A stretch of 64,000 nucleotides of DNA, taken from NCBI GenBank assembly GCA_028015205.1, contig CM051517.1, forward strand, positions 57,039,455 to 57,103,454, written 5' to 3'. Shown one piece after another: positions 63,470 to 64,000 of this stretch. Each line of letters opens with the position of its first letter. Position 1 is the first letter of the stretch. The stretch is from Mytilisepta virgata (taxonomy: Eukaryota; Mollusca; Bivalvia; Mytilida; Mytilidae). The notes under the pieces were generated by a model. That model worked only from the letters and a program-made list of their open reading frames with translations, was not told the origin of the DNA and did no database searches. The position numbers were made by a program, and so were the translations under genes.

Positions 63470-64000
63470 CATAAACGATGTCCATCCCCGTACTGCACAA
63501 ACAGTGAAAAATTAGCAATTTCACAATTTCAGTCTAAAAATTGGAACCCTGAATCAAATTTCAAAATTGAAAACCTTATTGCACATCTACACATATTGAA
63601 GAACAATATTATAAACAAATAAAACCACTGAAACAAAAAACACAAATGAATGAGCTTTTCCAGAGACAAGGCAAAATTAGCAATTTCACCATTTTCGGTC
63701 CCAAAATTGAACCCTTAATCGATTTGCAAAATTCAAACCTTTTTGCCATCTACAGACAATAAGGAACAATATAATATACAAATAAATTTGCTAAATCTAA
63801 ATGAAAAATGAAGGAGGAGTTCAAGTCACGAGCTTAAATTCCCTATTTCGAAAATACAGCCCCTGTGGGCCCCAAGCTGTGAAAATCAAAAATCTGAAAA
63901 TTTTATTACGCATCTACACACAGTATGTGACCATACTGTATAGAAATTAAAAGCATAAAATGAAAAATGAATAAGGAGTTTAAGTCACAAGCTTAAATTT
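63470..64000 (+). repeat. Tandem repeat of about 185 bp, running off the window
   Basis: AAAATTAGCAATTTCAC, AATTGAACCCT and GCACATCTACAC words recur two to three times. GAGTTTAAGTCACAAGCTTA recurs at the end. The array is cut by the window edge. Confidence 0.6.

Overview
The window looks like AT-rich nuclear DNA of a bivalve mollusc, probably a mussel-like species. The grounds are short exons with GT-AG introns, dispersed tRNA-derived SINEs, foldback elements with TACTGTGGATTCATT ends, and a repeat ending in AGGTGAGCTAAA. I recognise these as common bivalve repeats from memory; species is inference. There is no bacterial-style operon, rRNA, functional tRNA or CRISPR.

Most of the window (8470-56863, about 48.4 kb) appears to be one giant DNA transposon of the KDZ (Kyakuja-Dileera-Zisupton) superfamily. 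Its ends are imperfect 63-bp terminal inverted repeats that share the perfect core ATATCTAAGAACCACGTTA. It carries two convergent multi-exon genes. On the plus strand (8716-26972) is a 495-residue protein with a Ulp1/C48-type SUMO-protease domain and a C-terminal PHD finger; 16 exons join in one open frame. On the minus strand (51876 to 38534) is a KDZ transposase (865 residues over 13 exons, 5' end not found) with cysteine clusters and all three presumed catalytic acidic residues. One of its introns starts with AT instead of GT.

About 9.4 kb of the element is four arrays of a 33-bp minisatellite (10719-13130, 29630-30752, 34143-37917, 51949-54072). Each unit carries the TATCTAAGAACCA core of the terminal repeats. 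The two outer arrays are in opposite orientations, each matching its nearest terminus. This suggests amplified transposase-binding sites. The long ORFs across these arrays are by-products of the 33-nt (11-codon) period.

Outside and nested inside: at 2321-8384 lies a second, gene-free element with inverted ends, a 92-bp array in two opposed blocks, and a perfect-looking inverted arm pair (6452-7770). Its array also contains a sequence resembling its own terminus. Introns and spacers hold SINEs, a Penelope-like RT fragment, LINE tails, foldback elements (some nested) and two hammerhead-ribozyme-like motifs. To the right of the giant element are a few unassigned exon-like segments (58.3-59.7 kb), an ACGTTA-rich tract, degenerate tandem repeats and a 1.3-kb Tc1/mariner-like MITE.
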